Shown here piece by piece: positions 22,751 through 35,500 of a stretch of 64,000 bases of DNA (positions within the stretch are counted from its first letter, which is position 1; each line of letters starts with the position of its first letter). Made by a program: the position numbers and the translations under genes. This DNA comes from Halichondria panicea (taxonomy: Eukaryota; Porifera; Demospongiae; Suberitida; Halichondriidae): NCBI RefSeq assembly GCF_963675165.1, contig NC_087380.1, positions 884,303 to 948,302 on the forward strand. Direction: 5' to 3'. A model generated the notes under the pieces. It was not told where the DNA came from and did no database searches. It saw only the letters and a program-made list of their open reading frames with translations.

Positions 22751-23919
22751 CTACCAGATGTACCTGATAAAGTCCGGGGATCTGCTCAGAGCGAAACTAA
22801 AATCCTCGCTACTAAGACCATCAGCTTTGACCTCTTTATTGACCTCTTTGAACACCTACCAAGTATACAAGCAATAAATCAAAATATTATACAATTAACT
22901 AGGACAATTAGACGATAATTAGACAGTCAACGAAGCATGCAAATGAGATTATACATAGCAACACTTCAAACAGTCAGCCAGGTTACACAATTATATGGAA
23001 ACACGTAAAACAACAACATCTATACATGTACATGTATGTACTGGTTTCCTCCAGGCCAGACAAGTGATACCAGAAATAATTAATATAGTAGCTTCTATCA
23101 TGCCTTAGTATTAATGAAGCGCTTATGCAATAACAACATTACATGACTTACACCATCGATTGTGACTTGCTTAGTTTGTGTCCACATCTCATCTTCTGGT
23201 CCGTCCTCCTCCTCCACGTTGCTGGTAGAGGTGAGGAGGTCCAGTAATGTATCCAAGTCACTGCGACTGATAATGCCATCACCGTCCAGATCTGTGTGTG
23301 TGTGTGGGGGGGGGTGGTGTAGCAGTACAACATGTGTGTGGGGGGTGGTCTAGGGGGCGTGGTAGTACAGTGTGGGTATAGAGGCTCACCATACACTCGG
23401 AAGGCGTACACGGTTCTCACTTGAATGGAAGTCTGTGAAGTGGAGGGATTGAAGCGACAGACGGTATTGCGTGTGCTCGCTCACCTTTGGGTTGAATACC
23501 GATATCATCTCAAGGAACTCTAGAAAGTTCATGAAACCTTCTTTCTCTGAACCAAACGTAAACACCTTCAAAATCCTCGCACTCAGGGGGTTCGTCTGTG
23601 TGGGTGTGGGTGTGGGTGTGTGGGTGTGTAGGGATCATCGAACAACACCATGATAGGCCTCGCTACGAGAGAGCTACTAAATGCATTTTGAAATTGTATG
23701 CAGGTACGTAGCTACGAAAAAAATCTAAGGCCCCAGGCAATTTAAGTACAGAGTATATACTTTGTATGCCTCACCTTCATTTGAGGTAGATTGTCAAGGA
23801 TGTGTTGTACGGGCAGAGTGACTTCAGGATTGATGTAGCCATTGTCGATGATTGAGCTCCTCTGTTCCCCTTCACTGGGTGTGTAGAGTTCGTACAGCGC
23901 TGAGAAGTGTTTGAAAGTG

Positions 23920-23952
<33 letters not shown>

Positions 23953-24203
23953 GGGGTTAGTTGATACTTCCCGCGATCCTGTTGCTGGTTGACGGTATTT
24001 ATAGTATCAGACTCACTGGTAAATCTCTGTTCTGTTGAGACAGGTACAAGCCTGTATGTAGGAACGTATGGATTTGAAGTTTCAACGGCCATTAGTGCAG
24101 TGGATATACACAGTACACACACACACACACACACACACAGAATTAAACTCACCAACATTCCAGACATGTCATCGTCTCTGAAGGTGGCTAACTTGGCACC
24201 CAT
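22751..24203 (-). CDS. CIB-family calcium- and integrin-binding EF-hand protein
   Basis: Seven exons: 24153-24203, 24017-24051, 23775-23919, 23485-23595, 23390-23432, 23152-23291 and 22751-22855 (TAG). They join in consistent phase to 209 aa, close to the usual 185-200. MGAKLATF at the N-terminus fits an N-myristoylation signal, as in CIB proteins. Helical segments follow (TFKHFSALYELYTPSEG; PVQHILDNLPQMK; FMNFLEFLEMISVFNPK). The EF-3 loop is DLDGDGIISRSD at residues about 129-140, with Asp at position 12, the atypical CIB choice. The expected EF-4 loop region (EVKADGLSSEDF) lacks the first acidic ligands, so this hand is probably degenerate. The C-terminal SRSPDFIRYIW matches the family ending. 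CIBs bind integrin alpha tails or mechanotransduction channel subunits; the partner here is unknown. Confidence 0.8.
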
Positions 24204-24526
24204 ATTGCACTAGCTCACACCGGATGGATTGAATAAGGCAAAGCTTGAATACTAAACACTATAGTACTCTATACAGTAGACAAGATCTGAGTACGTAAAA
24301 GTAGCTAGCTCGAAAAGTATAGAAGGTAAAAAAGCAATTTTGTATGAGGTTGAGGTATGGTATGGAATATGGCTTCACTACAATTCATAGGGTTTGCTTA
24401 TCGAGGTCAAGCCGCGGATTTGAAAATGGTGACACACGATAATGTTTTTATTATGTGACGATCATAACCAAATGAAATAAAATAGACAACTGACATAAAC
24501 ATACAGCATAATATGCACAATCCTAG
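24204..24526. other. Short intergenic spacer between the CIB start and the DNAI3 stop
   Basis: 323 bp, both neighbours on the minus strand. It must hold the DNAI3 3'UTR (aatgaaataaaatagac at 24470-24486 may supply polyadenylation signals on either strand) and the CIB promoter. Nothing else is recognised. Confidence 0.5.
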
Positions 24527-25584
24527 CTAGTCATCAGTACTAGAGTTCAGTTGTACTAGACCCAGTTCAACAAGCAGCTTTAACTCCATTGACAGATATT
24601 CGTCATATTCCTAAAATGGATGGATAGACAGTAACTAGCGTACAGTACTAGTACACACACACTCCCTCTCTCCCCCTCTATGATTAAGGTTGTGCAATGC
24701 GTTCAAGGCACTAAAATTCCAATGGAGAACAGTATTTCTTGTCTAATATACTCACTTTTTTTGCCAATTCCTCTGAGTTGTCTATCACGGCTTTCGTAGT
24801 GTCTCCTCCTTCCTCCTGGTGAAGGTAGATCATCAATCATATACAATCAATACAGATATTGGTGGTCTTACTGTCTTGGGCTCCACTTTGGATGAGTCCA
24901 GCTTCTTCTTTTCAATCTTCCTGGTTGACAATCGCTGAGTGGTAGAGTCGAGACGTTTCTCCTCACGCTCAAAGAATGACTTCATTATGGACACCTACAA
25001 AATAATTAAAACATGACTATAAAACTGTTTTGTTGGATTTCGATTATCCAGAAAATTTGTATTGAAATTAAGGCAATTCTGAGAGCAGAAGTTGGACAAT
25101 CTGAACACAATTACAGGCTCTCAAAGATAGCTACTAAAACGGTTGAAATTACAGTGTACGTTCAAAACGTACTTACAATATTTTATTCACCTCATTACTG
25201 GAGGGATGACTCAAGCTCCAGGGTACCTCAAGTATGTGCAGAGTACCACCACTGTCTCCCACTGCCAGCATCAACTGCTTACCTGTATATACAAACACAG
25301 CCATCAATAACTATACACACTAACTATTGTAGGCAGCTTTGACTTGGGCTACTCTATTAGAGCTGCACTAGTAACTCACTGGTGAGAGGCCATGGGTAGA
25401 CAGAGGTGATACACATGGGGGAAACATTCTGAGCCAACAGTGGTTCATGAGATCTGTCAACAATTGGACCATAATTTGAAAGTAAATACTTTAACAGTGC
25501 ATGTAAACAGTATCAAAATTCGCACACACACACCCACACACCCACACCCACACACATACCCACACACCCACACCCACACACCCA

Positions 25585-25625
<41 letters not shown>

Positions 25626-28600
25626 GTCCATGAGGTCCCAGACATCAACATTTCCATTGGCTTTAGTTACAAAGAACACTCCAGGACGTGTTGGACACCA
25701 GGCCCCACCAGTCAGCTGCACGGACGAGCTGTGAGACTTGAGCAGGGCATCACCCTACAAGGAGGAGGACACAGGAATCATTAATTATGATAATTATCAA
25801 AAAATAATGCTATGCAAAACTGATGAAACGCAAAACTGATGACTTATTGGACGCTCCCGTTTGGAATGGAGATGGAACGTTTAATGTTGCCCCCTTGTGC
25901 TAGAAAACACAAAGGTTGTGTGTACATTAACTGGTCAAGTCAACTATGAAACTGTAGAACACCAGGAGTGTATGAATACATTGTGTGCTGTAAAACTAGG
26001 AGAATAATAAACATTTCGTGTCATGTTAACACTGTTTGTTTTTTGTGTGTGTTCGGCTTCTTAGAATTCAGAGAAGCCAAAGACACATAAAAACACTGTT
26101 TATCTTAAAGCCAAAAATTATATGTATATGTAACACCTAAAATAATCATGAACATTCTGTTTTGAAATGAAGGTGATCTATAAAAGAAAGCCAGAAAAAT
26201 AATCTATAGTCAAAGCAAATTTCACAGAAATTCAGCAACTAAACGGTTGATTCTCAGATTCTCAAACAATGAAGGTGGCTATTCTCGTCCTGGCATTGGT
26301 TGCCCTCACAGCCAGTGTGGCTTACGCTACTCCTGTTGAAGAAACAAAGTTTGAGGCTATGCTTCAAGCTCTTATTGAATCTCAACAGACAGAAGACGAC
26401 TCTGCAGATGGAACAGCTTCAGAGCAAGACAAGCAGTCAATTGTCGCTCAAGATCAAGACGAGCAAATCGATGCTGCTGCACTGCAAAAGTTTTTCGCAG
26501 AGCAGCAAGTGCCGGCTGAATTGCAAAAATGGGGCCGTACGATCATCAAAAATTACAGAAACTATTTCTCAAGAATCAGGGCCAACATCATCAGGAGAGG
26601 TATCAGGGCAGGCATCAGGTGTGGACTCAAGAGCATATATTCCAAGAGTACATTTCGTGGCTAAGAAAGAACGAGAACTGACAAGAGACAGATGACTGAA
26701 GTTCAGTAGATTATATATAGAATGTTGCATAATTATATACATAATTGTGTAGTTGAACGATTAGAGTGTTGAGATAACACAGAATAGGACGTGAAGAGCT
26801 TCAGTGATTTTATTATACATATAAACTGTTTCAATAAAAGCAATCGAGTTTTGCATGCGTGGGGGGATGATTGCATGCTACATACATAAAAATTATACAT
26901 AACATACATGGAATGATAATAGTACAAACTGTTGAGAACAGGACAGGGATAGTAAAGCTACTAGACGCATATTTTTTAGCTTCGAAATCAGACGTTCCTA
27001 ACACAAGTCAGGGTTTCTTCAGGATTTTGCACAAGTGGGGGAAATGTGGTTCCAAATTTATGAATAGAAAATTGATAGGGTGGTATAGGAATCAAAGTTT
27101 GTGATCAATCAATTGGTACATGTATGTGTACTGTATGCTACACCCACTACTCTGACCTTTGACCCCTCTCTCCAGATGGCCCAGGTCCACCCGCCAACGG
27201 AGAGGACTATGTCTCTGAAGAAAGGTGACCTCTCGACACACGACACCGGGCCGTTGTGAGTATTGGAATGGAACTTTGGTGGAGAGGGAACCAGTTTACC
27301 GCTCTCAGAGTCTCTCATGGGCACCCAGTCATAGTAGGCTACCTCACCATCCTAACAGACAATAATAAGCAGCTTAATAGCTACATATTTATTACATGTA
27401 TGTATAGTCTATCTACTATATACCTGTGTATAACTTCAACTTTACATTGCAAATGTTTTTGTGGTCTATTCTATGTGTAAGTGTTTGTATTTGGGCTTGT
27501 AGTTCACTGGTACAAACGTAATTAGTATGACTTTGTATAGCTGTGGGATACATGCGAGTATCAGCAACCTCACAGTTACCTCAGAGCCAATGAAGAACAT
27601 GGTGGATGCTCCCTCGATTGGTTTGCCCTCTCCACTGGCCGTCACACTGGGCTCCTCCGCAAGGTCAGAGCTAGCTACTGACAACAATGCATACATCAGT
27701 AATACGTCTGTGGTACTAGCACTATATACACACATGAATGAGAAGTGGACGAGGGTATAATAAAATCAAACGCATACCAACATAAATACTGAAATACCTT
27801 TGGGCTTCTGCTTGTGTTTCTCGTGAATACTAACTCTAGTGACAGAAAACATTCCAGGAAAATCCACTCGAGCGAGGGGCAACTGAGGGATGCAATCACA
27901 AGTTAACACTGTCATAAATTTCCTACATATAATATGGTACTCCACATAATAAATTACTGCTATTTTTCCTCACTTTAAGGAATGGTTTCCAGGTGAGGTT
28001 GATGTGGGCATACGGTTGGTCGGGAGTCACTGTGGAGGACTTCTGCACACTCACTTTCCTCTGAACAGACGGTCGAATGTCCCAGAACAATACGTTACTG
28101 TGTGATGTGTGGGGGGGTGTGGGGGTGTGTGTGGGTGGGAGGTAGAATTGGTAATACCAACGTTTAGGATACAGGAATAATTAACATGTAGGTTTAGAAT
28201 AACTACTAAATACAATTGGATTGAATCTTAACACACACACACACTCACCCATCAATGCTAGCACTGATGATTTGATTGGTTTTTCCTCCAACTCCCTCCA
28301 GTACTTGAAAGTTCTTAGTAGACACCTCGATATGCTCCGGCACCCACTGCACATGACACACGGCCAAACTGTGACTGTCCTTGATAGAGCTGACAGCAGC
28401 GTACTGTACCATTGGAGCATGGTCCAACTTGGGGTCAGTGTCAAAGATAGCCTGCAAAAAAGATGGAATTAATGGACGTGTACATGTACGTGTATGAGAG
28501 TACTGGAGTTGGCTCAGTAACTAGAGTTCTGATTATCCAAATTAAAGGACTTTCTGATTTTCTGAAAGCTTAGAAGGAGCCCATTTAGATGGTATACTCA

Positions 28601-29240
28601 AATCTCAAATTTTGAACGGGCCATAATTCCCAGTTTTCGGGAAAATATCATGGGTTATAGCCCATGATATTTTGTCAAAAACAGGCTCAAATAGACTTTT
28701 GATTTTAACACATCATCTGAAAGGCCTCTCTCTAAGCTTTCAGAAAATCATAAAATTAACACTATCGGACCAACAAAACTAAAGTTATGGCTGTTCAAAG
28801 ATGATCTATTCAACGCTTTGGTAAGGTAGTAAAGTTAAAGTAAGACTAGCCTCACCATGTTAGCAGCAGCACTTCGAACATCAGAAGATTCCTGAGATTT
28901 GTTTACTTGCAGTCTGTCTTGATATTCCCCTAAGTCCCATAGCACCACCTGTATCGTGTGTGCGTGTGTGTATGTGCGTGTGTGTGTGTGTGTGTCTAGT
29001 GTCTAGTGTTTTTATAACGATGTTTACCTGACCATTAGCACATCCTCCGATGACTATGTTGGGGTCAGAAGGGTTAAATTTGAAACAGAGCACGTCATCA
29101 GGAGCTTCTAGAAACAGTTGGGGATGAATGGGGTCAGTGAAACTCCATATAAGGATGAGAGATTTTGAGAGGAGAAGACGATTGGAGAGTTGTATACGTT
29201 CGTCAAATGAGTAGTTCTGACCACAAGACACGGCAATGAT

Positions 29241-29274
<34 letters not shown>

Positions 29275-31691
29275 GGGTGTGTGGGTGTGTGAGGGTGTGG
29301 GTGTTGTGTGTGTGTGAGGGTGGGTGCCGTGTGTGTGTGTGGGTAGGTGTGTGAGGGGGTGGTGTGTGTGTGAGGGTGTGTGTGGATGGGGGGAGGGAAT
29401 AATTATAGCTGCATACTTGCATAAGCAATATCATGGCATTATAAGTACATTCATTGTAGACCAGTTAGCCTAGCTACGTATGCGTGCACATTCAGTAAAG
29501 AAGTTGGTGAAAGCCCTTACTTGTGTACAGTACTTCTAACTGACTACCATTTAGTATGGTACAGTACATACAACATTTAATGATATAAATAGGCCAGATA
29601 TGGTGACCCACTTGTGAGCATGCTAGCTACTGACCCTTGATGGTGGGGTGCCAGTCAACGCAAGTGATGAGTTTATCTTTAGAGAACTTGAGGTCAGTGA
29701 AGGATTGGTACTCTTTCAGATTAGTGTCAGACTTGTTCCCAGTGATGAAGTCAGTCTCTGACAGGTTTGTGTAGTCGTCTGCTAATATGTCCATGATCTG
29801 GTTTTGTTGGAGGCTTAGCTCCATTCTGATGGGAGAGGGGTTGTCAGTGGTGGTTGGGTTTGGACATTAGAAGCAATGTAGAGACACATGTGCAGCAACT
29901 ACATGTATGAAGACTGTACACTTGCAAGGAGGGTGTGATTGCAAAGTACAAAGTACACAGTATAAATTGTTATAATTATGGTAGCTCAGTATCAGAAAAA
30001 TAACAGCTTATGACAAACTAAAGATTTGGGCCCAAAATCAATAGCTAATTTAAACACATCAGTTGATAGGCCTTTCAAAGAGCTTTTAAACGCACACTTC
30101 AGTTTTGTTAAGTTGTGGGTCTTCAAAGGTAGCTACTGAAATACAGTACATGTAGTACTAACAGTGTATGTGTACCTGGGGTAGGCCTTGCTAAGGAAGT
30201 CACTCATGGCCTGACTCTCCCACTGGGTATGTGCTTCCTGTGGTGGCAGCTCACGAGGACTGTACTGCACTGCAGCATTGACTGGTGACCTCCACTCAGT
30301 CTGACAGGAGCCCTCACAAGTGTCAGGTACAGCCTGGGTAGCAAGAGAAGGGGTAGTAGACTAGGGTATGTGTGTACTGCAGGGGTTGCTGAAAGCCATT
30401 GCTACATAGTTTATTTCATTTTTTGCTTTTGTTTTCAATTGTTGAATTTACAATGTAAAGTACGCAATTAATGCCTAAATATTCATCCTATACACACCAC
30501 AAACACACACCACCCACCCACCCACCCACACACCTCACACCACACACACACCTGTACAGCAATGTCCATCTCAGATCTGCATAGCTGATAGTTGGGTTCA
30601 TCATGAGGAGAGATATCTAGGACGAGGTCAGAGTGCACTGAGGCAAGGTGGTCACTCAAGCTAACAGGAGAGTTGAAATACATTCTTTTACGAGACACTT
30701 TGAAACTGATCTGTAGGAAAGAAAATCCCAGAAATGTATTTATAAAGACTCTTATACACATTGTATAATCATAGCCTTACAGAGATGTGCCCACACTGGT
30801 CGGTGGTGGTGGCTTCTAATAACCACCTCTTATAGGCCTACTTTACCATTACCATAGGCTACACCACCCCCCCCCCCCCCCCCCACCGGATAAAAGAGGC
30901 AAATTTAATTGAAAGTGAGGATTAAAAATTACCCACCACTTTTCGGGGCATATCACTCTAAAATACATGACCATATTCTCGCACCAATGGTCTGCTGTCT
31001 GTGACAAGGCTCTCTCTGATCTCAGTGTCAGAGCCGAGACATTCCCACTCTCGAGGGACGGGGGTGGATGGGATCACATCATCCTCTTCCTCTTCTTTGC
31101 TGCCCCCTTCTTTAACCCCTTCTTCTCCGAGGTCTTCCTTAGGTGGCTGGTTAGGGGTTAAAAATTGCTCAGTAAACATACAGGTATAAGGCTGCCCCAA
31201 GTATTAGTTATTTGAGCACGAGTGCAATATGCCAGATATTGGCTCAGTAGTAAATTAGTGGTTGAGGGCCGTATACACAAAAATTACATTTAGGATTCTT
31301 TCTTTAGCTTCTTCGGTGATGCAAATGTAAAAATTTTCTCCGTACTGAAAGTCGTGGTCGTACACAATCAGTAGTTCCTCTCCTGGGTACGCCTGCCAAT
31401 GGGGTCAAAGGTCATTGTGGGTGTGCATTAAATGGGAAATACACACATACGTACCTGTACTTGTTTCTTTACAGGGTGGAAATCACACACGGCCGCTCGA
31501 GTTTTAAAATCGTCTAATATTTTTGCTTTCAGGATGAGCTTGTGCGGATTGTCACTTGTGAGGTGAGTGTCGACTACACATTCAAATATCTGTTGACTTG
31601 GCCCGGAGAAAAACAGTGGTTTAATGCCATCAGGGATAGAGATTGCAGGAGGGATCACTTCTTCTTGTTTGGTACCCTCAGGCGCAGGCAT
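24527..31691 (-). CDS. DNAI3: Axonemal dynein intermediate chain DNAI3 (WDR63)
   Basis: Nineteen exons give 882 aa (human about 890): 31455-31691, 31288-31392, 30967-31191, 30552-30710, 30176-30333, 29635-29825, 29028-29242, 28856-28948, 28249-28451, 27974-28097, 27798-27882, 27580-27674, 27157-27351, 25624-25754, 25380-25453, 25191-25282, 24872-24994, 24756-24815 and 24527-24610 (TAG). Phases agree throughout. Diagnostic segments are DFKTRAAVCDFHPVKKQVQ, TNLKEYQSFTDLKFS, CVDWHPTIKG, WSFTDPIHPQLFLEAPDD, FKFNPSDPNIVIGG, DIVLSVGGWTWAIW, TRPGVFFVTKANGNVDVWDL and GTLHILEVPWSL. Together these form the WD-repeat region and a charged coiled-coil tail. The protein belongs to inner-arm dynein I1/f and implies motile cilia or flagella. 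The start is uncertain: ATG 31691 (tacacaATGC) fits the family length, but the frame is open upstream to an AG near 31804. The large intron 25755-27156 contains the opposite-strand gene at 26269. Confidence 0.9.
25525..25623. repeat. (CA)n / (CCCACA)n microsatellite
   Basis: Almost pure cacaca and cccaca units directly beside the donor of the DNAI3 exon 25624-25754. Apparent frames through it are artefacts. Confidence 0.95.
26179..26185 (+). promoter_or_regulatory. TATA box of the nested secreted-peptide gene
   Basis: TATAAAA within gatctataaaagaaag, 84 bp before ATG 26269. That spacing allows a transcription start near 26210 and a short 5'UTR. Confidence 0.65.
26269..26664 (+). CDS. Secreted precursor: signal peptide, acidic propiece, cationic C-terminal peptide (antimicrobial-peptide-like)
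   Basis: Intronless, 131 aa, ending in TAA. Residues 1-20 (MKVAILVLALVALTASVAYA) are a textbook signal peptide. Residues 21-86 are strongly acidic (about 16 Asp/Glu against 3 Lys), with EDDSADGTASEQDK. Residues 87-131 contain 13 Lys/Arg and no acid, with segments KWGRTIIKNYRNYFSRIRAN and IIRRGIRAGIRCGLKS, and a single Cys. Charge separation between an anionic propiece and a cationic, probably amphipathic tail is typical of antimicrobial or membrane-active peptide precursors (family logic). I do not recognise the sequence. It has its own TATA box and an AATAAA signal, and it lies antisense inside a DNAI3 intron. Alternatives include a secreted neuropeptide-like or DNA-binding peptide. Activity is not shown by sequence. 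Confidence 0.78.
   Translation: MKVAILVLALVALTASVAYATPVEETKFEAMLQALIESQQTEDDSADGTASEQDKQSIVAQDQDEQIDAAALQKFFAEQQVPAELQKWGRTIIKNYRNYFSRIRANIIRRGIRAGIRCGLKSIYSKSTFRG
26833..26838 (+). terminator. Polyadenylation signal AATAAA of the nested gene
   Basis: AATAAA in ttcaataaaagcaa, about 170 bp after the TAA stop at 26664, followed by a GT-rich tract (tgcgtggggggatga). Confidence 0.65.
28520..28820. repeat. Interspersed inverted-repeat element, family R1, in a DNAI3 intron
   Basis: The left part has gattttctgaaagcttagaa and the right part has ctctaagctttcagaaaatc and aagttatggctgtt. The arms are inverted relative to each other over about 80 bp. A central palindrome (atatcatgggttatagcccatgatat) sits near 28646-28672. 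The same arms recur at 44790-45105. Confidence 0.7.
29241..29395. repeat. (GT)n-rich microsatellite in a DNAI3 intron
   Basis: Long tract of tgtgtg with gaggg interruptions immediately upstream of the acceptor of DNAI3 exon 29028-29242. Confidence 0.95.
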
Positions 31692-31947
31692 TGTGTACTC
31701 CTTTAGAGCCTTCTCTTGCTTGTTGCTATAGTGACTGTGAACTACCTCGAGGTTAGAAAAATCAACTTCCAAACAGAGCCGCAAGAATTTTTTAATCTTT
31801 ACCTATAGAGGTAGATGTCAACCGTTTATGGCCGCGGTTTATTACGAGGTACAATGTACATGTAATGTAAAATTACTGTAGGGGTAAAAATAACTCATAA
31901 ATACTTTCACAATGTTTCTAATCACAAATGGGAAAACCAAAAGAGTC

Positions 31948-32508
31948 CTACAGCTTAGACTTTGGTGGCTTTATTATAGTCTGCAACTTCATAGCCAGAG
32001 CAGTGTTTCCAGCAATCTTCAGCTTGCCTTCGAAAAAAGCCTGCATGTACAAAGAAAGAAAACAGTACTCTAAAATAGTCACCTTACCATAGGACAAGTA
32101 AACACACGCTACAAACATTCACACCTTGTAGTGTGAATTATCAACAAAATCGTTGAATATTTAGATCACCAGAACTCTAGTTACATGACCGACTGTAGTA
32201 AAATCAAATGAACTATGGTATAATGTATAATGGTTTGGAAACAACATAAGTACACAAAGACAAGCCCACTACAAATGTACATGTAACGGCATTTCTAAAC
32301 AGCCAATTATTTTCTCAGAACAACATTTGTTTGTGGTTTACAATACAATGAGAGCAAGACTGTTAGCATATATAATATAGCCAGTGTACAAGTGTTCACC
32401 TTCTGTCCACTCAGCTTTCCACTAGCCATGTCCATAAAGTCCTCATCCTTCATGGTGATAGTACAGTTTCCCTTCTGACCTGCAAATAGTGAAAAAAAAA
32501 AGATTCCA

Positions 32509-32553
<45 letters not shown>

Positions 32554-35500
32554 TGTGTGTGTGTGTGTGCGTGGTGTGTGTCGATCAGTAAAAGTAACTA
32601 AATAGGAACTCATAGAATGATACTTTATAGCTAGTACAGTGGAACCCCTCTATAACGGACACCTTTGGGGAACAATGTTTTGGCCTTTATACAGAGGTGA
32701 CCTTTGTTGAGAGGTTGTTTTATACACAAACTGTTCATTTGGGACCTGGGTGCCTGGCCGTTAAATAGCAACTGGCCTTTATTCGGAGGTGGTTGAACAG
32801 AGGTTCCACTGTATCATCAGTGAGACTTTATTATTAGCTCTAGCTACGTACACTCGTCTGGCCTGTTTGCTCATGCATATAAATAGTCACCTGGTCCCTT
32901 CGTGACTGACCCCGTGCCATTCTTGAGGTCTATCTTCCATTCTGTCACTGCACCATCGGAAGTTTTGATCTTGAATATATAGATGCCTTTCACTTTCTTC
33001 ACAAGATCGGCTCCATTCTGAGGAGGAGGGAGGATCATAACGTAACGAACCACCACTGGATAACTACGCTACAAACGCAGAGACTACACAAAACTGGTAG
33101 CCCAGCAGAAGTTGCTATAGGTACTAGGTGGGGACATCCTGTGTCTCTAATTACATACCTTCGATATCTCCTCTGCAATGAGGTCAATTAGTGGTGCACA
33201 CTGTGGTCCACTCATCACACTGTGTGTGTGTGGGCGTGTGTAGTGTGGGTGTGTGTGGGCGTGTGTAGTGTGGGTGTGTGTGGGAGGAGGACACGAGTAT
33301 ACTCTAGATCGAAACTGTCTGATACCTATAGACACTATGTAGCTTGTAATACAGACCACTTAGAGCTGTGACAACCACACATGGCAACCATTGGCTCCCT
33401 CCCTATACAAGTATGGTACACAAGTATTGTATATCTTAATTAGCAAACACAGCCAGCCGGGGGGGCCCCATATTAATTTAGTATTATATACTGATAGATA
33501 AAACTCATTATTAGAACACAAACAAGATGCCTGGCTGGGTACGGGTATAAAGAAACTGACCTCTCTTGGCTTGAAACAGATTTGGAAATTCAACACACAC
33601 AGAGTTATTAATCAATCTTAATGATATTCATGACCACATCCACCCACAAAACTAACACATGACCTTTATCTCTAAAAGTGTCAACTTTATCACAATACAA
33701 CGCCCACACACACTAATTACACACCTGGGCACACTTGATGGGAACCCGAGTTTATATAGTGACACCACGCAGGCCCCTCCCAGTCCGAGGTTGTGCTGTA
33801 GTCCCAATTTAGCGCCGGGCACCTGTCTCAGGTCGGCCTCTCCTCTGAGCTGCCAGCACAGCTCTGCACATTGGGCCAGACCAGTGGCCCCAAGGGGATG
33901 GCCCTTGGAGATGAGCCCACCACTCGGGTTGATGACGTACTTGCCTCCGTATGTGTTATCACCGCGATCAATCATCTCACCAGCTTTACCTGCGTATGCG
34001 TGAGTATGGATACAACCATACAACCACTTCAACTGTTTTGTATATAGTATAATATTAAAAGCTAGTAGCCTAATTGACCTCAAATGTGTAGGAGAGCTTA
34101 TAGTGTGGTCCCACTGTGTATACACTAAGTGAAAAAGGGTTAAAGCATAGATTGAATAGGGAGAGGGATTGGAAACGGAAGTTACCTCGAATTATATCCG
34201 CGTTACGCCGGGGTTTAATCGAGGCTGTGTATCTAACATTGGTAAAATCTTGTCTGCTAGATTATACTACAAAACTTGCACTTCCAACTGACACTTGAGA
34301 CCATATGGGACACAGTACACCGATGAGTTGCACAGTCTTAGCTATATTAGAAGCATTCTAGGTATATAAAGATCTCATAGCGTGTTTTGTACCTCTAGCT
34401 CTCTTCACAAAAGTCAAAAATGTATTTTTTCTTTTCCAACTGTTGCTCACCATTAGGGGGCATGAGAATGACGTTTTAGGGGGGCTCTGAATATCTTGTA
34501 GTGATCATAATTCATGAAACATTGTTTCCCGCGTGTTGAGCAACCGTAACACGGATTGACATCAAAGGCTCTCTGCTGCCATGCTGCAAATTCAATGTAA
34601 AATGTCACGTGACGCTACTTCCGTTTCCAATCCCTCTCCCTATCTATTCAATCTATGGTTAAACAAAGGTATCACTTATACATCCACATATCTATTATTA
34701 CAGCTGCCATTGCAAGCTTTGATCACAGCTGGCACAGTTTATAAGAGACATGTAAACTATTGGAACCCTTCAGGGGCTATGTACATGCGTAACCTTGCTA
34801 GCTACCAGTCATCTTTCTCTAATGTAACTAACTACAAAGGTTGCTTACCCGATATGTTAGATAACTAAACTTAGTTTGGCCGGGAGTGAGGCTACGCACG
34901 GACTACACTGTATATATATATGTGAGGAACTGCTTGTAATTGTATGGCCAGTACAGGTAGTAACACGTGCACTACCGATAGTAGTCTCGCAGGCCATACT
35001 ATACTTTGTTCTAGTGTGGCCCGCGAGACTAGCTCAAGTGCACTGATGTCTATAATTATCTATTATAGGGCGTCACCTTCGGGACAAAGCCCCAGTCCCT
35101 CGTACGTGATGAGCTCGTTGGCTGAGAAGCAATCGTGTAGTTCCACCACGTCCACTTCCTGTGGGGTGTGGCCAGACTTGGCATACACTGCCGCAGCAGC
35201 TTTCTTAGTCATGTCATAGCCAACCTGCAGTGTTGGAGAGTGGTAGGTAAAATCACACACACACACACAACTTGAAAATGGTCGCTTTGGGGACATAAGT
35301 ACGTACATGTTCATATAATTATTATAATAATTATTGTATGAGCAAAATGAGACTGAAAGCATTATAAAACAGTTTCCATATTATATGCTCCATAGTAGGG
35401 GCGTAGCCAGGATTTGAGAGAGGGGGGTGCTTGATGAATGGATTGTCAGAATTACTAGTGGGGGGTCTGGGGTCACTCCCCCAGAAATTTTTTGTTGTTA

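Noticed and set aside
26300-26695. Second overlapping 131-codon frame over the secreted-peptide gene
   Set aside because: It lacks a signal peptide and coherent composition; the frame from 26269 has a clear leader, propiece and cationic domain.
31288-31804. Non-ATG start for DNAI3 near 31784-31804
   Set aside because: The upstream extension begins at a possible acceptor and has no ATG; ATG 31691 gives a family-typical length, though an upstream coding exon cannot be excluded.
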